From: Nocardioides sp. YIM 152315
Lineage (GTDB): Bacteria > Actinomycetota > Actinomycetes > Propionibacteriales > Nocardioidaceae
Length of the DNA stretch: 64,000 nt
NCBI RefSeq assembly: GCF_029210375.1
Contig: NZ_JARGER010000018.1
Location: 161,577-225,576, forward strand
Direction: 5' to 3'
Positions 17,908 through 27,554 of this stretch are shown here, piece by piece. The position numbers and the translations under genes were made by a program. The notes under the pieces were generated by a model. It worked only from the letters and a program-made list of their open reading frames with translations. It was not told the DNA's origin and made no database searches. Position 1 is the stretch's first letter. Each line of letters opens with the position of its first letter.

Positions 17908-18711
17908 ATGACCTCGCCGCTGATCTCCGTCACCGAGCTCCACGAGAGACTCCCCGAGGTGACCGTGCTCGACGTGCGCTACCGGACGGGCGGGCCGGGG
18001 GGTCGCGCCGAGCACGAGAAGGGGCACGTCCCGGGCGCGGCGTACGTCGACCTGGACGCCGATCTCGCCGCACCGCCCGGCGCCGGGGGCCGCCACCCGC
18101 TGCCGGCGACGGCGGACTTCGAGGCGGCGATGCGCCGGGCCGGGGTCCGCGACGACCGGGCCGTCGTCGTGTACGACGACTGGAGCGGGCTGGCCGCGGG
18201 CCGGGCGTGGTGGCTGCTGCGCTACCACGGTCACCGCGACGTGCGGGTGCTCGACGGCGCATGGCCGGCGTGGGTCGAGGCGGGCGGGCAGGTGCACTCC
18301 GGTGCGCTGCTGCCGGGCCGGGGTGACTTCACCGCGCGGCCCGGCCACTTGCCCGTCGTCGAGGCCGACGACGTGCTCGGCGTACCGGTGCTCGTGGACG
18401 CTCGCGCCCCCGAGCGCTACCGCGGCCGGACGGAGCCGATCGACCCCGTGGCCGGCCACATCCCGGGTGCGGTCAACGTGCCGACCACGACCAACCTGCG
18501 CGCCGACGGGCGGTTCCGCAGCGCCGAGGAGCTCCGGGCGCTGTACGCCGCCGCCGGGGTGGCGGGCGACGAGGCGGTGGCGGTCTACTGCGGGTCGGGC
18601 GTCACCGCCGTGCACGACATCCTCGCGCTCGAGGTGGCCGGGATCGCGGCCGCGCTCTACCCGGACAGCTGGTCGGGGTGGATCACCGACCCGGACCGGC
18701 CGATCGCCTAG
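17908..18711 (+). CDS. sseA: Thiosulfate/3-mercaptopyruvate sulfurtransferase
   Basis: 267 residues with two rhodanese domains. The C-terminal domain carries the catalytic Cys in VYCGSGVTA; the N-terminal domain has Asp in the equivalent place (YDDWSG), as usual for the inactive half. It transfers sulfane sulfur to cyanide or thiols. The ATG is divergent from tdk and probably leaderless. Its TAG stop shares the tetranucleotide CTAG with the stop of the convergent sepH gene. Confidence 0.9.
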   Translation: MTSPLISVTELHERLPEVTVLDVRYRTGGPGGRAEHEKGHVPGAAYVDLDADLAAPPGAGGRHPLPATADFEAAMRRAGVRDDRAVVVYDDWSGLAAGRAWWLLRYHGHRDVRVLDGAWPAWVEAGGQVHSGALLPGRGDFTARPGHLPVVEADDVLGVPVLVDARAPERYRGRTEPIDPVAGHIPGAVNVPTTTNLRADGRFRSAEELRALYAAAGVAGDEAVAVYCGSGVTAVHDILALEVAGIAAALYPDSWSGWITDPDRPIA

Positions 18712-19652
18712 CCGTCCGAGCCGCCCGAGCCGCCGAACATGATCTCGTCCCAGCTGGGGACCGAGGCGCGGCCGCGGCTCTTCTTGACCGGGCGCCGGGC
18801 CGGCGGCTCCTCGGGCCGGGGCTCGGCGGCGGCCGCCTCGGCCGCCTCCTCGCGCAGCTCGGCCTCCTCCTCGACGACCTCCGGGTCGGTCGGCGGCGTG
18901 TCGTCGAGGAACGCCTCGACCGGCTGCTCGGCGACCAGGTCGAGCGCGTCGTCCCCGAGCTGGTCCCCGAGCGGCAGCTGGTCCTCGAGCGGGAGCTGGT
19001 CCTCGACCGCGGTGAGCCGGCGCTCGCGCGCGGCCTGCAGGTCGTCGGGACGAGCGGGCGCCGCGGGGGTGATCGCCTCGCCGACCAGCCAACGGGCGTC
19101 CTCGTTGTCGAGGGTGACGTAGTTGCCCGGGACGTCGTAAGTGAAGGACGCCGCGCCGGAGCGCTCGGCGCTCGCGTAGTCCCCGGTCAGCGTCCAGCGG
19201 CCGTCCTCGCGACGCCACGCGTCCCACGACACGTTCTCGGGGGCGACGTTGAGGCCGCGCAGGTGGGCGGCGACGGCGTCGCCGAGGGTGCGGGCCCCGG
19301 CCGGGGCGGCGCCGTCGCTGCGGCGTACCGACGACCGCTGGGCGCGCTGCGCGACGTGCTCGCGCTCGGCGAGCACGGGGGCCGCGAACGCCATGATCTT
19401 CTCCACCGAGGTCTGCGCGGCCTGGGCGACGGCCTCCGGGGTCTCGCCGGCACGGATCCGGGCCTGGATGTCTCGAGGCCGGAGCATGCTCTCCATCGTC
19501 TTCTCCATTCCTCGGGCCGGGGGTGCGGGGGTCGGCACCACCGCCGCGCGCAGTCGGTCGTCGACCGCGAGCACGTGCTCGGCGCCCTCCTCGTCGACCA
19601 GGCGCAGCCGGTCGCCGTCCTCGCTCAGGCCGGCGAACCGGAGGAAGGACAT
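18708..19652 (-). CDS. sepH: Cell division protein SepH (DUF3071)
   Basis: About 314 residues. The N-terminal DUF3071 domain (FLRFAGLSEDGDRLRL) includes a helix-turn-helix (LRPRDIQARIRAGETPEAVA); an acidic, Pro/Glu-rich linker follows and the conserved C-terminal tail VPSWDEIMFG is present. In Streptomyces SepH promotes FtsZ assembly at division septa. The ATG at 19652 matches the family start and has GGGAG upstream, but that site is inside a 6-bp hairpin touching the start codon. An in-frame ATG at 19736, near a TAGGCT hexamer, would add 28 residues. Confidence 0.88.
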   Translation of the reverse strand: MSFLRFAGLSEDGDRLRLVDEEGAEHVLAVDDRLRAAVVPTPAPPARGMEKTMESMLRPRDIQARIRAGETPEAVAQAAQTSVEKIMAFAAPVLAEREHVAQRAQRSSVRRSDGAAPAGARTLGDAVAAHLRGLNVAPENVSWDAWRREDGRWTLTGDYASAERSGAASFTYDVPGNYVTLDNEDARWLVGEAITPAAPARPDDLQAARERRLTAVEDQLPLEDQLPLGDQLGDDALDLVAEQPVEAFLDDTPPTDPEVVEEEAELREEAAEAAAAEPRPEEPPARRPVKKSRGRASVPSWDEIMFGGSGGSDG

Positions 19653-19857
19653 GACGGGGGCTCCCGTCCCCGGGGCCGGCGCTGCGTCGTGCCCGGGGAC
19701 GGGATCGTGCGTCTGGTGCTGGATGGGTGCAGTCATCGGTGGCGCCGAGCCTACGCCAGCCGCGGGCGCGAGTCGGGGACCACGACGGGCGCGCCTCCCC
19801 GTCACTCGCCGTCACTCCCGTCACACCGGCACCGGCCCGAGGGACTACCGTCCGGTC

Positions 19858-20493
19858 GTGGCCACCACCGATCCCTCGACCACCCAGATCGTGCTCGATC
19901 TCCTGGGCATCTTCGTGTTCGCGATCTCCGGCGCGCTCGTCGCCGTGCGCAAGGGACTCGACGTCTTCGGCGTGCTCGTGCTGGCGGGCACGACCGGCCT
20001 CGGCGGCGGGTTCATCCGCGACGTGCTCATCGACGCGACGCCGCCGGCGGCGCTTCAGGACTGGCGCTACCTGGTGGTTCCGGTCGCCGCGGGCGTGCTG
20101 GCCTTCGTCTACCACCCGGCGATCGGCCGCATGGAGCGATCGATCAACGTCCTGGACGCCTTCGGGCTCGGCCTGTTCTGCGTGACGGGCGCGCTCAAGG
20201 CGCTCGACTTCGGCCTCGGGGTCGCGCCCGCCGCGCTGATGGGGATGGTCACGGGCATCGGCGGCGGGATGCTGCGCGACCTGCTGGCCTCACGTGTGCC
20301 GGCGGTCTTCCGGGGTGAGCTCTACGCGACGCCGGCGCTGGCCGGCGCCATCGTCGTCGTCGCACTCGCGCACACCGAGCTGAGCTATTGGGTGGTGGCG
20401 CTGCTCGGCGGCGGCCTGTGCACCACCTGGCGGCTGCTGGCGCTCTGGAGGCACTGGCAGGCGCCGGTCCCGACCGGTCCCGCCTCCGTCTAG
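19858..20493 (+). CDS. Trimeric intracellular cation channel (TRIC)/UPF0126 membrane protein
   Basis: 211 residues, seven predicted membrane helices in two related halves. Each half holds the glycine-rich signature (GLGGGFIRDVL and GIGGGMLRDLL). Prokaryotic TRIC channels conduct K+ and Na+; the physiological role in bacteria is open. The GTG at 19858 has TACCGT (19846-19851) six bases upstream, so it is probably leaderless. Its TAG stop shares CTAG with the stop of the convergent oxidase gene. Confidence 0.9.
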   Translation: MATTDPSTTQIVLDLLGIFVFAISGALVAVRKGLDVFGVLVLAGTTGLGGGFIRDVLIDATPPAALQDWRYLVVPVAAGVLAFVYHPAIGRMERSINVLDAFGLGLFCVTGALKALDFGLGVAPAALMGMVTGIGGGMLRDLLASRVPAVFRGELYATPALAGAIVVVALAHTELSYWVVALLGGGLCTTWRLLALWRHWQAPVPTGPASV

Positions 20494-21803
20494 TCCCCGA
20501 GCACGCGCCGGAGGTAGGCGTTGGTGAAGACCCGGTCGGGGTCGAGCCGGTCGCGCAGGGCGACGAACTCCTCGAAGCGGGGGTACGCCGGCGCGAGGTC
20601 GCCCGCCGTGCGGGTGTGCACCTTGCCCCAGTGGGGGCGGCCGTCGTGGGCCCGCATGATCGGCTCGAGCAGCGCGAAGTACTCCAGGTGGTCGGCGTCG
20701 CGATGGGTGTGGAAGGCGAGGTACGTCGACGCGCGACCGGTGGAGGTCGACAGCGGGACGTCGTCGGCGGGCGTCACCCGGATCTCGACGGGGAAGGTGA
20801 TGTTCAGGTGCGACGCCTCGATCGCCGCTCGCGCCTCGGTGAGCGCGGCGAGTCCGGCCTCGCGCGGCACGGCGTACTCCATCTCCCGGAAGACGACGGT
20901 CCGGGGCGAGACGAAGACCCTGTGCGCGAGGTCGCTGTAGGAACGGGCCGAGAGCAGCCGGCTCGACAGCTGGTTGAACCTCCGGATGGTGCCGGGGAAG
21001 CGGTTCGTGACGTGGTTGGCGGCGCCGAAGACCGTGTTGGAGAGGAACTCGTCGTCCCACCAGCCGCGCAGTCGCGACAGCGGCTCGGCCTCCTCGACGG
21101 ACACGTCGAGCCGGTCGTTGGTCTTCACCATCAACCGGTCGGTGTGCGGGAACCAGTAGGTGTCGACGTGGTGGTGGCGCGCCACCCGCTCGTCGAAGCC
21201 CCCGAGGGCCTCGTCCCACCCCATCGGGGTCTCGTTCGCCTCGAGCACGAAGGCCGGCTCGACGCGGAAGGTGATCGTGGTGAGCACGCCGAGGGCGCCG
21301 AGGCCGACCCGCCCGAGGTCGAGGACGTCGGGGTTCTCCTCGGCGTTCGCCCGCAGGACCTCTCCCGTGCCGGTGACGAGCTCGAAGCCCGCGACCTGGG
21401 CGGAGAGCGAGGCCCAGGTGCCGCCGGTGCCGTGGGTGCCGGTCGAGGTGGCGCCGGCGAGGGTCTGCTCGTCGATGTCGCCCATGTTGTGGAGGCTGAG
21501 CCCGAGGGTCTCGAGCCCGGCGTTGAGGTCCCCGAGCCGGGTACCGGCCAGGGCGGTCACCGTCATCGCCTCGCGGTCGACCGAGACGATGCCGGTCATC
21601 CTGCCGGGCCGCAGCATGGTGTGCTCCGGCGCGGAGATCGAGGTGAAGCTGTGCCCGGTGCCGACCATCTTCAGCGTGGTGCCGTCCGACCGGGCGCGCG
21701 CGACCGCGGCGACGACGGCGGCGGTGTCCGCCGGCTCCTCCACGCGCGTCGGACGCGCCGACTCCAGGCCGGACCAGTTGCGCCACGCGCTCCGCTCGAT
21801 CAC
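20490..21803 (-). CDS. D-arabinono-1,4-lactone (L-gulonolactone-type) oxidase
   Basis: 437 residues. The FAD_binding_4 domain has VGTGHSF and the THGTGG stretch, and the C-terminal ALO domain ends with HWGKVHT, typical of vanillyl-alcohol-oxidase flavoproteins acting on aldonolactones. Family members oxidise the lactone to the ascorbate-type product, with O2 or another acceptor. GTG start at 21803-21801 overlaps the stop of the upstream MFS gene (GTGA), yet TACCAT six bases upstream could also give a separate leaderless transcript. Confidence 0.85.
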   Translation of the reverse strand: MIERSAWRNWSGLESARPTRVEEPADTAAVVAAVARARSDGTTLKMVGTGHSFTSISAPEHTMLRPGRMTGIVSVDREAMTVTALAGTRLGDLNAGLETLGLSLHNMGDIDEQTLAGATSTGTHGTGGTWASLSAQVAGFELVTGTGEVLRANAEENPDVLDLGRVGLGALGVLTTITFRVEPAFVLEANETPMGWDEALGGFDERVARHHHVDTYWFPHTDRLMVKTNDRLDVSVEEAEPLSRLRGWWDDEFLSNTVFGAANHVTNRFPGTIRRFNQLSSRLLSARSYSDLAHRVFVSPRTVVFREMEYAVPREAGLAALTEARAAIEASHLNITFPVEIRVTPADDVPLSTSTGRASTYLAFHTHRDADHLEYFALLEPIMRAHDGRPHWGKVHTRTAGDLAPAYPRFEEFVALRDRLDPDRVFTNAYLRRVLGD

Positions 21804-23005
21804 GGCGCGATGGTAGACCCGGCGCCGACCTTCGGTGCGCGGGGGAGCGCCTGCGCGGCGAGGGCGGCGACGAGGCCGGCGGCCGCCGAGACGAGGTACG
21901 CCGCCGACGCGCCCTGGTGGTCCACGACGAGACCGCTGAGCGTCGCGCCGGGTGCGACGCCGGCGACCAGTCCGGTCTGCATGATCGCCATGCCCTCGGT
22001 CAGCCGCCCGGGCGGGACCACGGACTCGGTCAGCGACATCGAGGCGATCATCGTGGGCGCGATCGCGAAGCCGGCGACGAACAGCACCGCGCCCATCACC
22101 GGCAGCGAGCCGACGAACGAGAGCGGCAGCATCGCGCAGGCCATCGCGAGCGAGCCCCACCGGACCCGGGTCGCCGGGCCGCGGCGCCAGTGGATCGCGC
22201 CGGTGATCACGCCCGCGGAGAGGCTGCCGGCCGCCCACAGCGCGAGCAGCGCGCCCGAGACCGCCTTGTGGCCCTCCTCCTCGGCGAAGGCCACCGTCGT
22301 GACCTCGGCGCCACCGAAGAGGACGCCGAGCGCCGCGCACACGACGGCCAGCGGGACGACCGCACGCCACGGCATCGACGCTCGCGGCCCGGACGCGTCG
22401 TCGCGCGGGTGCGCCGGCGGCGCGGTCCCGGTCTGGGCCGTGAACGCCAGCGTGCCGAGCACGCAGGCGACGACGGCGATCGCGAGACCGGCGGCCGGGT
22501 GCCACGCCGTGGCGAGCACCGCGACCAGGATCGGGCCGAGGATGAAGACCGCCTCGTCGAGCACGGCCTCGAGCGCGAACGCCGTCTGCACGTCGGCCGG
22601 GCGCTCCAGCACGTGCGACCACCGGGCGCGCACCGCCGAGCCGACCTGGGGCAGGAGCGCCCCGCCGACCGCCGCGCAGGCGTACGTCGTCGCGATCGGC
22701 CAGTCGGCCTGCACCGACACGACGAGCAGCGCGACCGCGACACCGAATCCGAGGCCGGCGACGGTCAGCACCCTGCCCTGACCCAGCCGGTCGAGCAGCC
22801 GGCCCTGGAGGATCGCGAAGCCCGCGTTGGCGATCATGTACGCCGCCGAGATCGCGCCCGCGACGCCGTACCGTCCGGTCGCCGCCGAGACCAGCAGCAC
22901 GATGCCGAGCCCGACCATGGAGATGGGCAGGCGCGCGACCAGGGCGGCCAGCGACATCTGGAGGGCCCCGGGCTCCGCGAGGATCCGGCGGTACGACGTG
23001 AGCAT
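21800..23005 (-). CDS. MFS transporter, small-molecule or sugar efflux type
   Basis: 401 residues with 12 predicted helices. The loop after helix 2 reads [15 protein letters not shown], the MFS motif A. No substrate can be assigned. ATG at 23005 with TAGGTT on the minus strand (complement of 23014-23019) eight bases upstream, leaderless. The gene overlaps the lactone oxidase by four bases, so the two may work together, for example in exporting a sugar derivative. It is divergent from hemH. Confidence 0.82.
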   Translation of the reverse strand: MLTSYRRILAEPGALQMSLAALVARLPISMVGLGIVLLVSAATGRYGVAGAISAAYMIANAGFAILQGRLLDRLGQGRVLTVAGLGFGVAVALLVVSVQADWPIATTYACAAVGGALLPQVGSAVRARWSHVLERPADVQTAFALEAVLDEAVFILGPILVAVLATAWHPAAGLAIAVVACVLGTLAFTAQTGTAPPAHPRDDASGPRASMPWRAVVPLAVVCAALGVLFGGAEVTTVAFAEEEGHKAVSGALLALWAAGSLSAGVITGAIHWRRGPATRVRWGSLAMACAMLPLSFVGSLPVMGAVLFVAGFAIAPTMIASMSLTESVVPPGRLTEGMAIMQTGLVAGVAPGATLSGLVVDHQGASAAYLVSAAAGLVAALAAQALPRAPKVGAGSTIAP

Positions 23006-23075
23006 CAGCCGCGAACCTATCGGCGGTCTGCGGCCGCCCACCAATCATCATCACCGCCTTCCTAGGATTGGTGCC

Positions 23076-24179
23076 ATGAGGCCTGACCCGAGCCCGTACG
23101 ACGCGGTCCTGCTGGTGTCGTTCGGAGGTCCCGAGAAGCCCGCGGACGTCGTGCCGTTCCTCGAGAACGTCACGCGCGGCCGCGGCGTCCCCCGGGAGCG
23201 GCTCGAGGAGGTCGGACAGCACTACTACGGCTTCGGTGGGAGGTCGCCGATCAACGACCTCAACCGGGCCTTCCTCGACGCCCTGCGCGAGGACCTCTCC
23301 GGTGCCGGCATCGACCTCCCGGTCTACTGGGGCAACCGCAACTGGGACCCCTACCTGACCGACACGGTCCGGCAGATGGCGGCCGACGGGGTGACGCGCG
23401 CCGCGTGCTTCGTGACGAGCGCGTACTCGTCGTACTCCTCCTGCCGGCAGTACCGCGAGAACCTCTTCGACGCGCTGGCCGGGGCCGGGCAGGGAGGGGT
23501 GGAGGGAGCGCCGGTGCTCGACAAGCTGCGGGTCTACTTCAACCACCCCGGCTTCGTCGAGCCCGCCGTGGACGCGACGCTCGCCGCCCTCGCAGAGCTG
23601 CCCGAGGACGTCCGGGAGAGCGCGCACCTGGCGTTCGTGACCCACTCGATCCCGGACGCCATGAACGACGGGAGCGGCCCGGATGGCGAGGCGTACGTCG
23701 ACCAGCACCAGAGCGTGGTCTCGGAGGTCGTGGAGCGGGTGCGGCAGGAGACCGGGCGACGGCACTCACACGCGCTCGTCTACTGCTCCCGCTCGGGCGC
23801 GCCGCAGGTCCCGTGGCTCGAGCCCGACGTCAACGACCACCTCGAGCAGCTGCACGCCGACGGGGTGCCCGCCGTGGTGATGGTGCCGATCGGCTTCGTC
23901 TCCGACCACATGGAGGTCGTCTACGACCTCGACACCGAGGCGCTCGCGACGGCCGAGAAGCTCGGCCTGCGCGCGGTCCGCGCGGCGACGGCGGGGATCG
24001 ACCCGCGGTTCGTGGCGACGGTGCGCGACCTGCTGCTGGAGCGGGCCGCCGTCGAGCGCGGCGAGGAGGTCGTGCGCGCGAGCGTCGGGTCCTACCCCGC
24101 GTGCTGGGACCGGTGCCCGGTCGGCTGCTGCCCCAACCCGCGCGGCGACCGGCCGGCACTGGCGGGCGCGGACTCGTGA
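23076..24179 (+). CDS. hemH: Coproporphyrin/protoporphyrin ferrochelatase
   Basis: 367 residues. It begins with [10 protein letters not shown] and has the ferrochelatase signature THSIPDAMN, with the catalytic His. The C-terminal tail carries Cys343, Cys347, Cys351 and Cys352 ([10 protein letters not shown]), matching the [2Fe-2S] cluster ligands of actinobacterial ferrochelatases together with an inner Cys. It inserts Fe2+ into coproporphyrin III in the actinobacterial haem route. ATG at 23076 with TAGGAT (23063-23068) seven bases upstream, likely leaderless. It is coupled to the next gene by a GTGA overlap. Confidence 0.93.
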   Translation: MRPDPSPYDAVLLVSFGGPEKPADVVPFLENVTRGRGVPRERLEEVGQHYYGFGGRSPINDLNRAFLDALREDLSGAGIDLPVYWGNRNWDPYLTDTVRQMAADGVTRAACFVTSAYSSYSSCRQYRENLFDALAGAGQGGVEGAPVLDKLRVYFNHPGFVEPAVDATLAALAELPEDVRESAHLAFVTHSIPDAMNDGSGPDGEAYVDQHQSVVSEVVERVRQETGRRHSHALVYCSRSGAPQVPWLEPDVNDHLEQLHADGVPAVVMVPIGFVSDHMEVVYDLDTEALATAEKLGLRAVRAATAGIDPRFVATVRDLLLERAAVERGEEVVRASVGSYPACWDRCPVGCCPNPRGDRPALAGADS

Positions 24180-24994
24180 GCACCTCCCCGGGGGCGTTGG
24201 CGGGGCTGGCGCTGTCGGCCGCCCGCGAAGCTGCGGGCCTGGTCCGCGAGCGGGCCCGGGGCAACGTCACCGTCGCGGCGGTGAAGTCCAGCGACGTCGA
24301 CGTCGTGACCGAGGCCGACCGGGACAGCGAGGCGTTGATCCGGGCGCGCCTGACGGCCGCCCGGCCCGACGACGCCTTCCTCGGCGAGGAGGGTGACGAC
24401 GTCGCCGGCACGAGCGGGGTGCGGTGGATCGTCGACCCGATCGACGGGACCGTGAACTTCCTCTACGGCATCCCGCAGTACGCCGTGTCGGTCGCGGCCG
24501 AGCACGCGGGCGAGGTGGTCGCCGGCGTGGTGATCGACGTCCAGGGACGCACCGAGTACGTCGGCCACGCCGCCGACGACACCCGCCCGGCCTCGGTGAC
24601 CCGCGACGGCGCGCCGATCGCGGTGCGCGGGCCGGCACCCCTGGCCGAGCGGCTGGTGGCCACCGGCTTCTCCTACGACCGGCGGGTGCGGGTGATCCAG
24701 GCCGAGGCGGTGACCCGGCTGCTGCCGCATGTGCGCGACGTACGCCGCCTCGGATCGTGCGCGCTGGACCTCTGCCTGGTAGCGGACGGCCGGCTCGACG
24801 GCTACGTCGAGGAGGGCGTCAACTACTGGGACCACGCGGCCGCCGGGCTGATCGCCCGCCTGGCGGGAGCCCGGACGAAGGTCACCCGCGGAGCCGGTGG
24901 TCTCGACCTGCTGGTGTGCGCGCCGGACCACGGATTCGAGGAGTTCCTGGAGGCGGTGCGGACCGCCGGATTCTCACCCGTTTCAGGGGAATAG
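24176..24994 (+). CDS. suhB: Inositol monophosphatase family protein (SuhB type)
   Basis: 272 residues. The metal-binding motifs of the family are intact: [14 protein letters not shown] and WDHAAAGL. It hydrolyses myo-inositol-1-phosphate or a related phosphomonoester, feeding phosphatidylinositol and mycothiol synthesis. GTG start overlaps the hemH stop by four bases, so it is translationally coupled. The position just before the DUF4193-dut block matches suhB (Rv2701c) of M. tuberculosis. Confidence 0.88.
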   Translation: MSTSPGALAGLALSAAREAAGLVRERARGNVTVAAVKSSDVDVVTEADRDSEALIRARLTAARPDDAFLGEEGDDVAGTSGVRWIVDPIDGTVNFLYGIPQYAVSVAAEHAGEVVAGVVIDVQGRTEYVGHAADDTRPASVTRDGAPIAVRGPAPLAERLVATGFSYDRRVRVIQAEAVTRLLPHVRDVRRLGSCALDLCLVADGRLDGYVEEGVNYWDHAAAGLIARLAGARTKVTRGAGGLDLLVCAPDHGFEEFLEAVRTAGFSPVSGE

Positions 24995-25155
24995 CGGCTG
25001 GACACCTGATGTTCACCTGCACCGGCGGTGTTCGGGTGTGCCTTTTGGTCCCTTCATGGTGCACAATCTGGCGCCGACCCCGACGGGCCGACGACGAGAC
25101 GAGACGAAGATTCACGAGGCGCGGGCCCAGCGCGCCTCTGAGAGTGGAGTGATCA

Positions 25156-25446
25156 ATGGCGACCGACTACGACGCACCGCGCAAGACCGAAGAGGACCAG
25201 TCCGAAGAGAGCATCGAGGAGCTCAAGGCCCGTCGCCACGACAAGAACTCGGGGAAGGTCGACGAGGACGAGACCGAGGCGGCAGAGTCCTTCGAGCTCC
25301 CCGGCGCCGACCTCTCCCACGAGGAGCTGGCCGTCGAGGTGAAGCCGAAGCAGGAGGACGAGTTCACCTGCATGAGCTGCTTCCTGGTCCACCACCGCAG
25401 CCAGCTGGCTGACACGAAGAGGATGATCTGCAAGGACTGTGCCTGA
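25156..25446 (+). CDS. DUF4193 small zinc-ribbon-like protein
   Basis: 96 residues, acidic N-terminal two thirds, then CMSCFLVHHRS and CKDC at the C terminus: two CxxC pairs that probably bind zinc. This is the DUF4193 family (M. tuberculosis Rv2699c). Function unknown; abundant and actinobacteria-specific. GGAG precedes the ATG. A strong bidirectional hairpin follows the stop. Confidence 0.9.
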   Translation: MATDYDAPRKTEEDQSEESIEELKARRHDKNSGKVDEDETEAAESFELPGADLSHEELAVEVKPKQEDEFTCMSCFLVHHRSQLADTKRMICKDCA

Positions 25447-25465
25447 GCACGCTCCGCAGACGACG

Positions 25466-25496
25466 AAGGGCCGCAACCCGGGGGGTTGCGGCCCTT
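25466..25496. terminator. Bidirectional hairpin terminator between two convergent genes
   Basis: Perfect 13-bp stem AAGGGCCGCAACC (25466-25478) pairing with 25484-25496 around a CGGGG loop. It lies between the DUF4193 and DUF4235 genes and can serve both. Confidence 0.88.
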
Positions 25497-25533
25497 CTGC
25501 ATGTCACAGGTGTCCCAGGCGCCCCAGGACAGC

Positions 25534-25830
25534 TCAGGCGTGCTGCGCGTCCTTCTGGAGCTCCGGCGGCAGGTGCCCGGTCGAGCGGGCGTAGTACGAC
25601 GCGGCGCGACGCTGGGCCAGCATCTTGGCCAGCCCGACCGCGACGCCGCTCGCGACGGCCCAGCTGACCGCCTCCCAGATCTCGACGTCGGGGTCGGCGG
25701 GATTCTCCGGCGGCTTCTTGCCGGTCGCCAGGGTCCACGACTTGTCGAGGGTCTTCTTCGCCACCGCCGCCGCGGTCAGCGCGGAGGCCAGCGAGAAGGC
25801 CGTCCAGATCTTCGATCCACCTTCAGCCAT
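25534..25830 (-). CDS. DUF4235 small membrane protein
   Basis: 98 residues with two hydrophobic segments (SLASALTAAAVAKKTL and AVSWAVASGVAVGLAKML) around a conserved TGKKPPENPADP loop, diagnostic for DUF4235. Function unknown. ATG at 25830 with TACTGT on the minus strand (complement of 25837-25842) six bases upstream, leaderless arrangement. Confidence 0.88.
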   Translation of the reverse strand: MAEGGSKIWTAFSLASALTAAAVAKKTLDKSWTLATGKKPPENPADPDVEIWEAVSWAVASGVAVGLAKMLAQRRAASYYARSTGHLPPELQKDAQHA

Positions 25831-25868
25831 GGCCGAACAGTACCCAGCGCCCCGCGAGACCAGCGCGG

Positions 25869-26336
25869 TCAGGGGCGAACCGACTGCCCCAGCTCCGTCA
25901 GCGCCTTCGCGAGCTCCTCGGGCCGCCGGGTGGAGACCAGCCAGTAAGGCGCCGGGTCGGCCGGGTCGGTGATCTCGACCCGCACGGCGCGCTTGAGGTA
26001 GGGCCGGAGCACCAGGTGGGCACGGGCGTCGGCGTGGACGCCGGCGACCCGCCGCGTCTGGTCGGCGTCGAGGGCGGTCGCCGCGCCGACGTACGTCGCC
26101 TCGATGTGGGCCCGACCGGCGCGGAACACCTCGCCGTCGACGCAGACGCGGGTGTTGCCGTAGGACCACAGCCCCGCGAAGAGGGCCGCGAGCGCGACCG
26201 CCGTGACCACCCAGGCGACCGGTCCCGGGACCGCCACGACGACGGCCAGCCAGAGGGTCGCGACGAGCATCGTGCCCTGGACCCACCAGCGCAGCGGAAC
26301 GCCGAGGCGCTCGGCGTAGGCGGGCTTCGCGGTCAC
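25869..26336 (-). CDS. DUF3093 membrane protein
   Basis: 155 residues with two adjacent N-terminal membrane helices and a soluble C-terminal domain ([20 protein letters not shown]). It matches DUF3093 (M. tuberculosis Rv2698), function unknown, always next to dut. GTG start at 26336; CAGGAT on the minus strand six bases upstream is a fair -10 match. It is divergent from dut. Confidence 0.85.
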   Translation of the reverse strand: MTAKPAYAERLGVPLRWWVQGTMLVATLWLAVVVAVPGPVAWVVTAVALAALFAGLWSYGNTRVCVDGEVFRAGRAHIEATYVGAATALDADQTRRVAGVHADARAHLVLRPYLKRAVRVEITDPADPAPYWLVSTRRPEELAKALTELGQSVRP

Positions 26337-26388
26337 GGCTGAATCCTGTCATTGGTCAGCGCCGGGACTGGCGGTAGGGTCCGGCGAC

Positions 26389-26874
26389 GTGATCGACAGC
26401 CCGCTCGAGGTGCTGGTGCAGCGCCTCGACCCCGACCTGCCGCTGCCCGCCTACGCGCATCCCGGCGACGCCGGCGCCGACCTCCTGACCGCCGTCGACG
26501 TGACGCTGGCACCGGGGGAGCGGGCGATGGTGCCGACCGGCATCGCGCTCGCGCTGCCCGAAGGGTACGTCGCGCTCGTGCACCCGCGCTCGGGGCTCGC
26601 CGCCAGGCACGGGCTCTCGATCGTCAACACCCCGGGCACCATTGACGCCGGTTACCGCGGCGAGATCAAGGTGATGCTGATCAACCACGATCCGCGGGAG
26701 CCGATCGAGCTGCGCCGCGGGGACCGGATCGCCCAGCTGGTGCTCCAGAGGTGTGAGCGGGCCGCCTTCCTGGAGGTGGCGGCACTCCCGGCGTCGGTGC
26801 GTGGCGTCGGGGGCTACGGTTCTACTGGAGGTTTCCAGTCGTCCGTGAGGTCGACCGTCAGCGAGAGTGAGTAG
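26389..26874 (+). CDS. dut: dUTP diphosphatase
   Basis: 161 residues, trimeric dUTPase family. All five motifs are visible: [36 protein letters not shown] and the C-terminal [11 protein letters not shown]. It hydrolyses dUTP to dUMP and pyrophosphate, keeping uracil out of DNA. GTG start with TAGGGT (26375-26380) eight bases upstream, probably leaderless. It leads a four-gene run (dut, DUF3710, OB-fold, DUF3159) with short gaps or overlaps. Confidence 0.95.
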   Translation: MIDSPLEVLVQRLDPDLPLPAYAHPGDAGADLLTAVDVTLAPGERAMVPTGIALALPEGYVALVHPRSGLAARHGLSIVNTPGTIDAGYRGEIKVMLINHDPREPIELRRGDRIAQLVLQRCERAAFLEVAALPASVRGVGGYGSTGGFQSSVRSTVSESE

Positions 26875-26880
26875 GTCCGC

Positions 26881-27537
26881 GTGAAGTTCCGCCGCAAGTC
26901 CGCCGAGGCGCCGGTCGAGGTGACCCCCGACGACGGCTCGGACGACCTGGCCACGGACGAGGTGGCCCCGGTCGACGCGGCGACCGGGCCGTGGGACATC
27001 GACGACGTCGACGACCTCGACGCCGTCGAGCGCGTCGACCTCGGCTCGCTCGTGCTGACCCCGATCGACGGGCTGGAGGTCCGCCTCCAGGTCGACGAGT
27101 CCAGCGACCGCGTGCAGTCCGTGCTCCATGCCGGCCCCGAGGGTGCGGTCGAGCTGCGCGCCTTCGCGGCGCCCCGCAACGGCGACCTGTGGGACGAGGT
27201 CAGGCCCCGGATCGCGGCCGAGTACGCCCAGCGCGGCGGCACCGCCACCGAGCGGGAGGGCCGCTACGGCACCGAGCTGGACTGCCAGATCACCGTGCGC
27301 ACCGAGGACGGCCGCACCGCGACCCAGCCCTCGCGCGTGATCGGCATCAACGGCCCGCGCTGGATGCTGCGCGCCACGTTCCTGGGCCGCCCCGCCGTCG
27401 AGCCGGAGACGGTGGGCCCGTGGGACACCGCGGTCGAGGCGACCGTCGTACGCCGTGGCGCGCAGGCCATGCCCGTCGGCGCCGAGCTGCCGCTCACCAT
27501 GCCCCCGCGCGACCGCCTCGTCCGTCGCGGCTCCTAG
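26881..27537 (+). CDS. DUF3710 family protein
   Basis: 218 residues. An acidic, Asp-rich N terminus is followed by the conserved domain (LRAFAAPRNGDLWDEVRPRI is typical). DUF3710 corresponds to Rv2696c, function unknown. GTG start six bases after the dut stop, so it is co-transcribed. No membrane segment or signal peptide. Confidence 0.88.
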   Translation: MKFRRKSAEAPVEVTPDDGSDDLATDEVAPVDAATGPWDIDDVDDLDAVERVDLGSLVLTPIDGLEVRLQVDESSDRVQSVLHAGPEGAVELRAFAAPRNGDLWDEVRPRIAAEYAQRGGTATEREGRYGTELDCQITVRTEDGRTATQPSRVIGINGPRWMLRATFLGRPAVEPETVGPWDTAVEATVVRRGAQAMPVGAELPLTMPPRDRLVRRGS

Positions 27538-27554
27538 TGCCTGGTGGGGATCCG

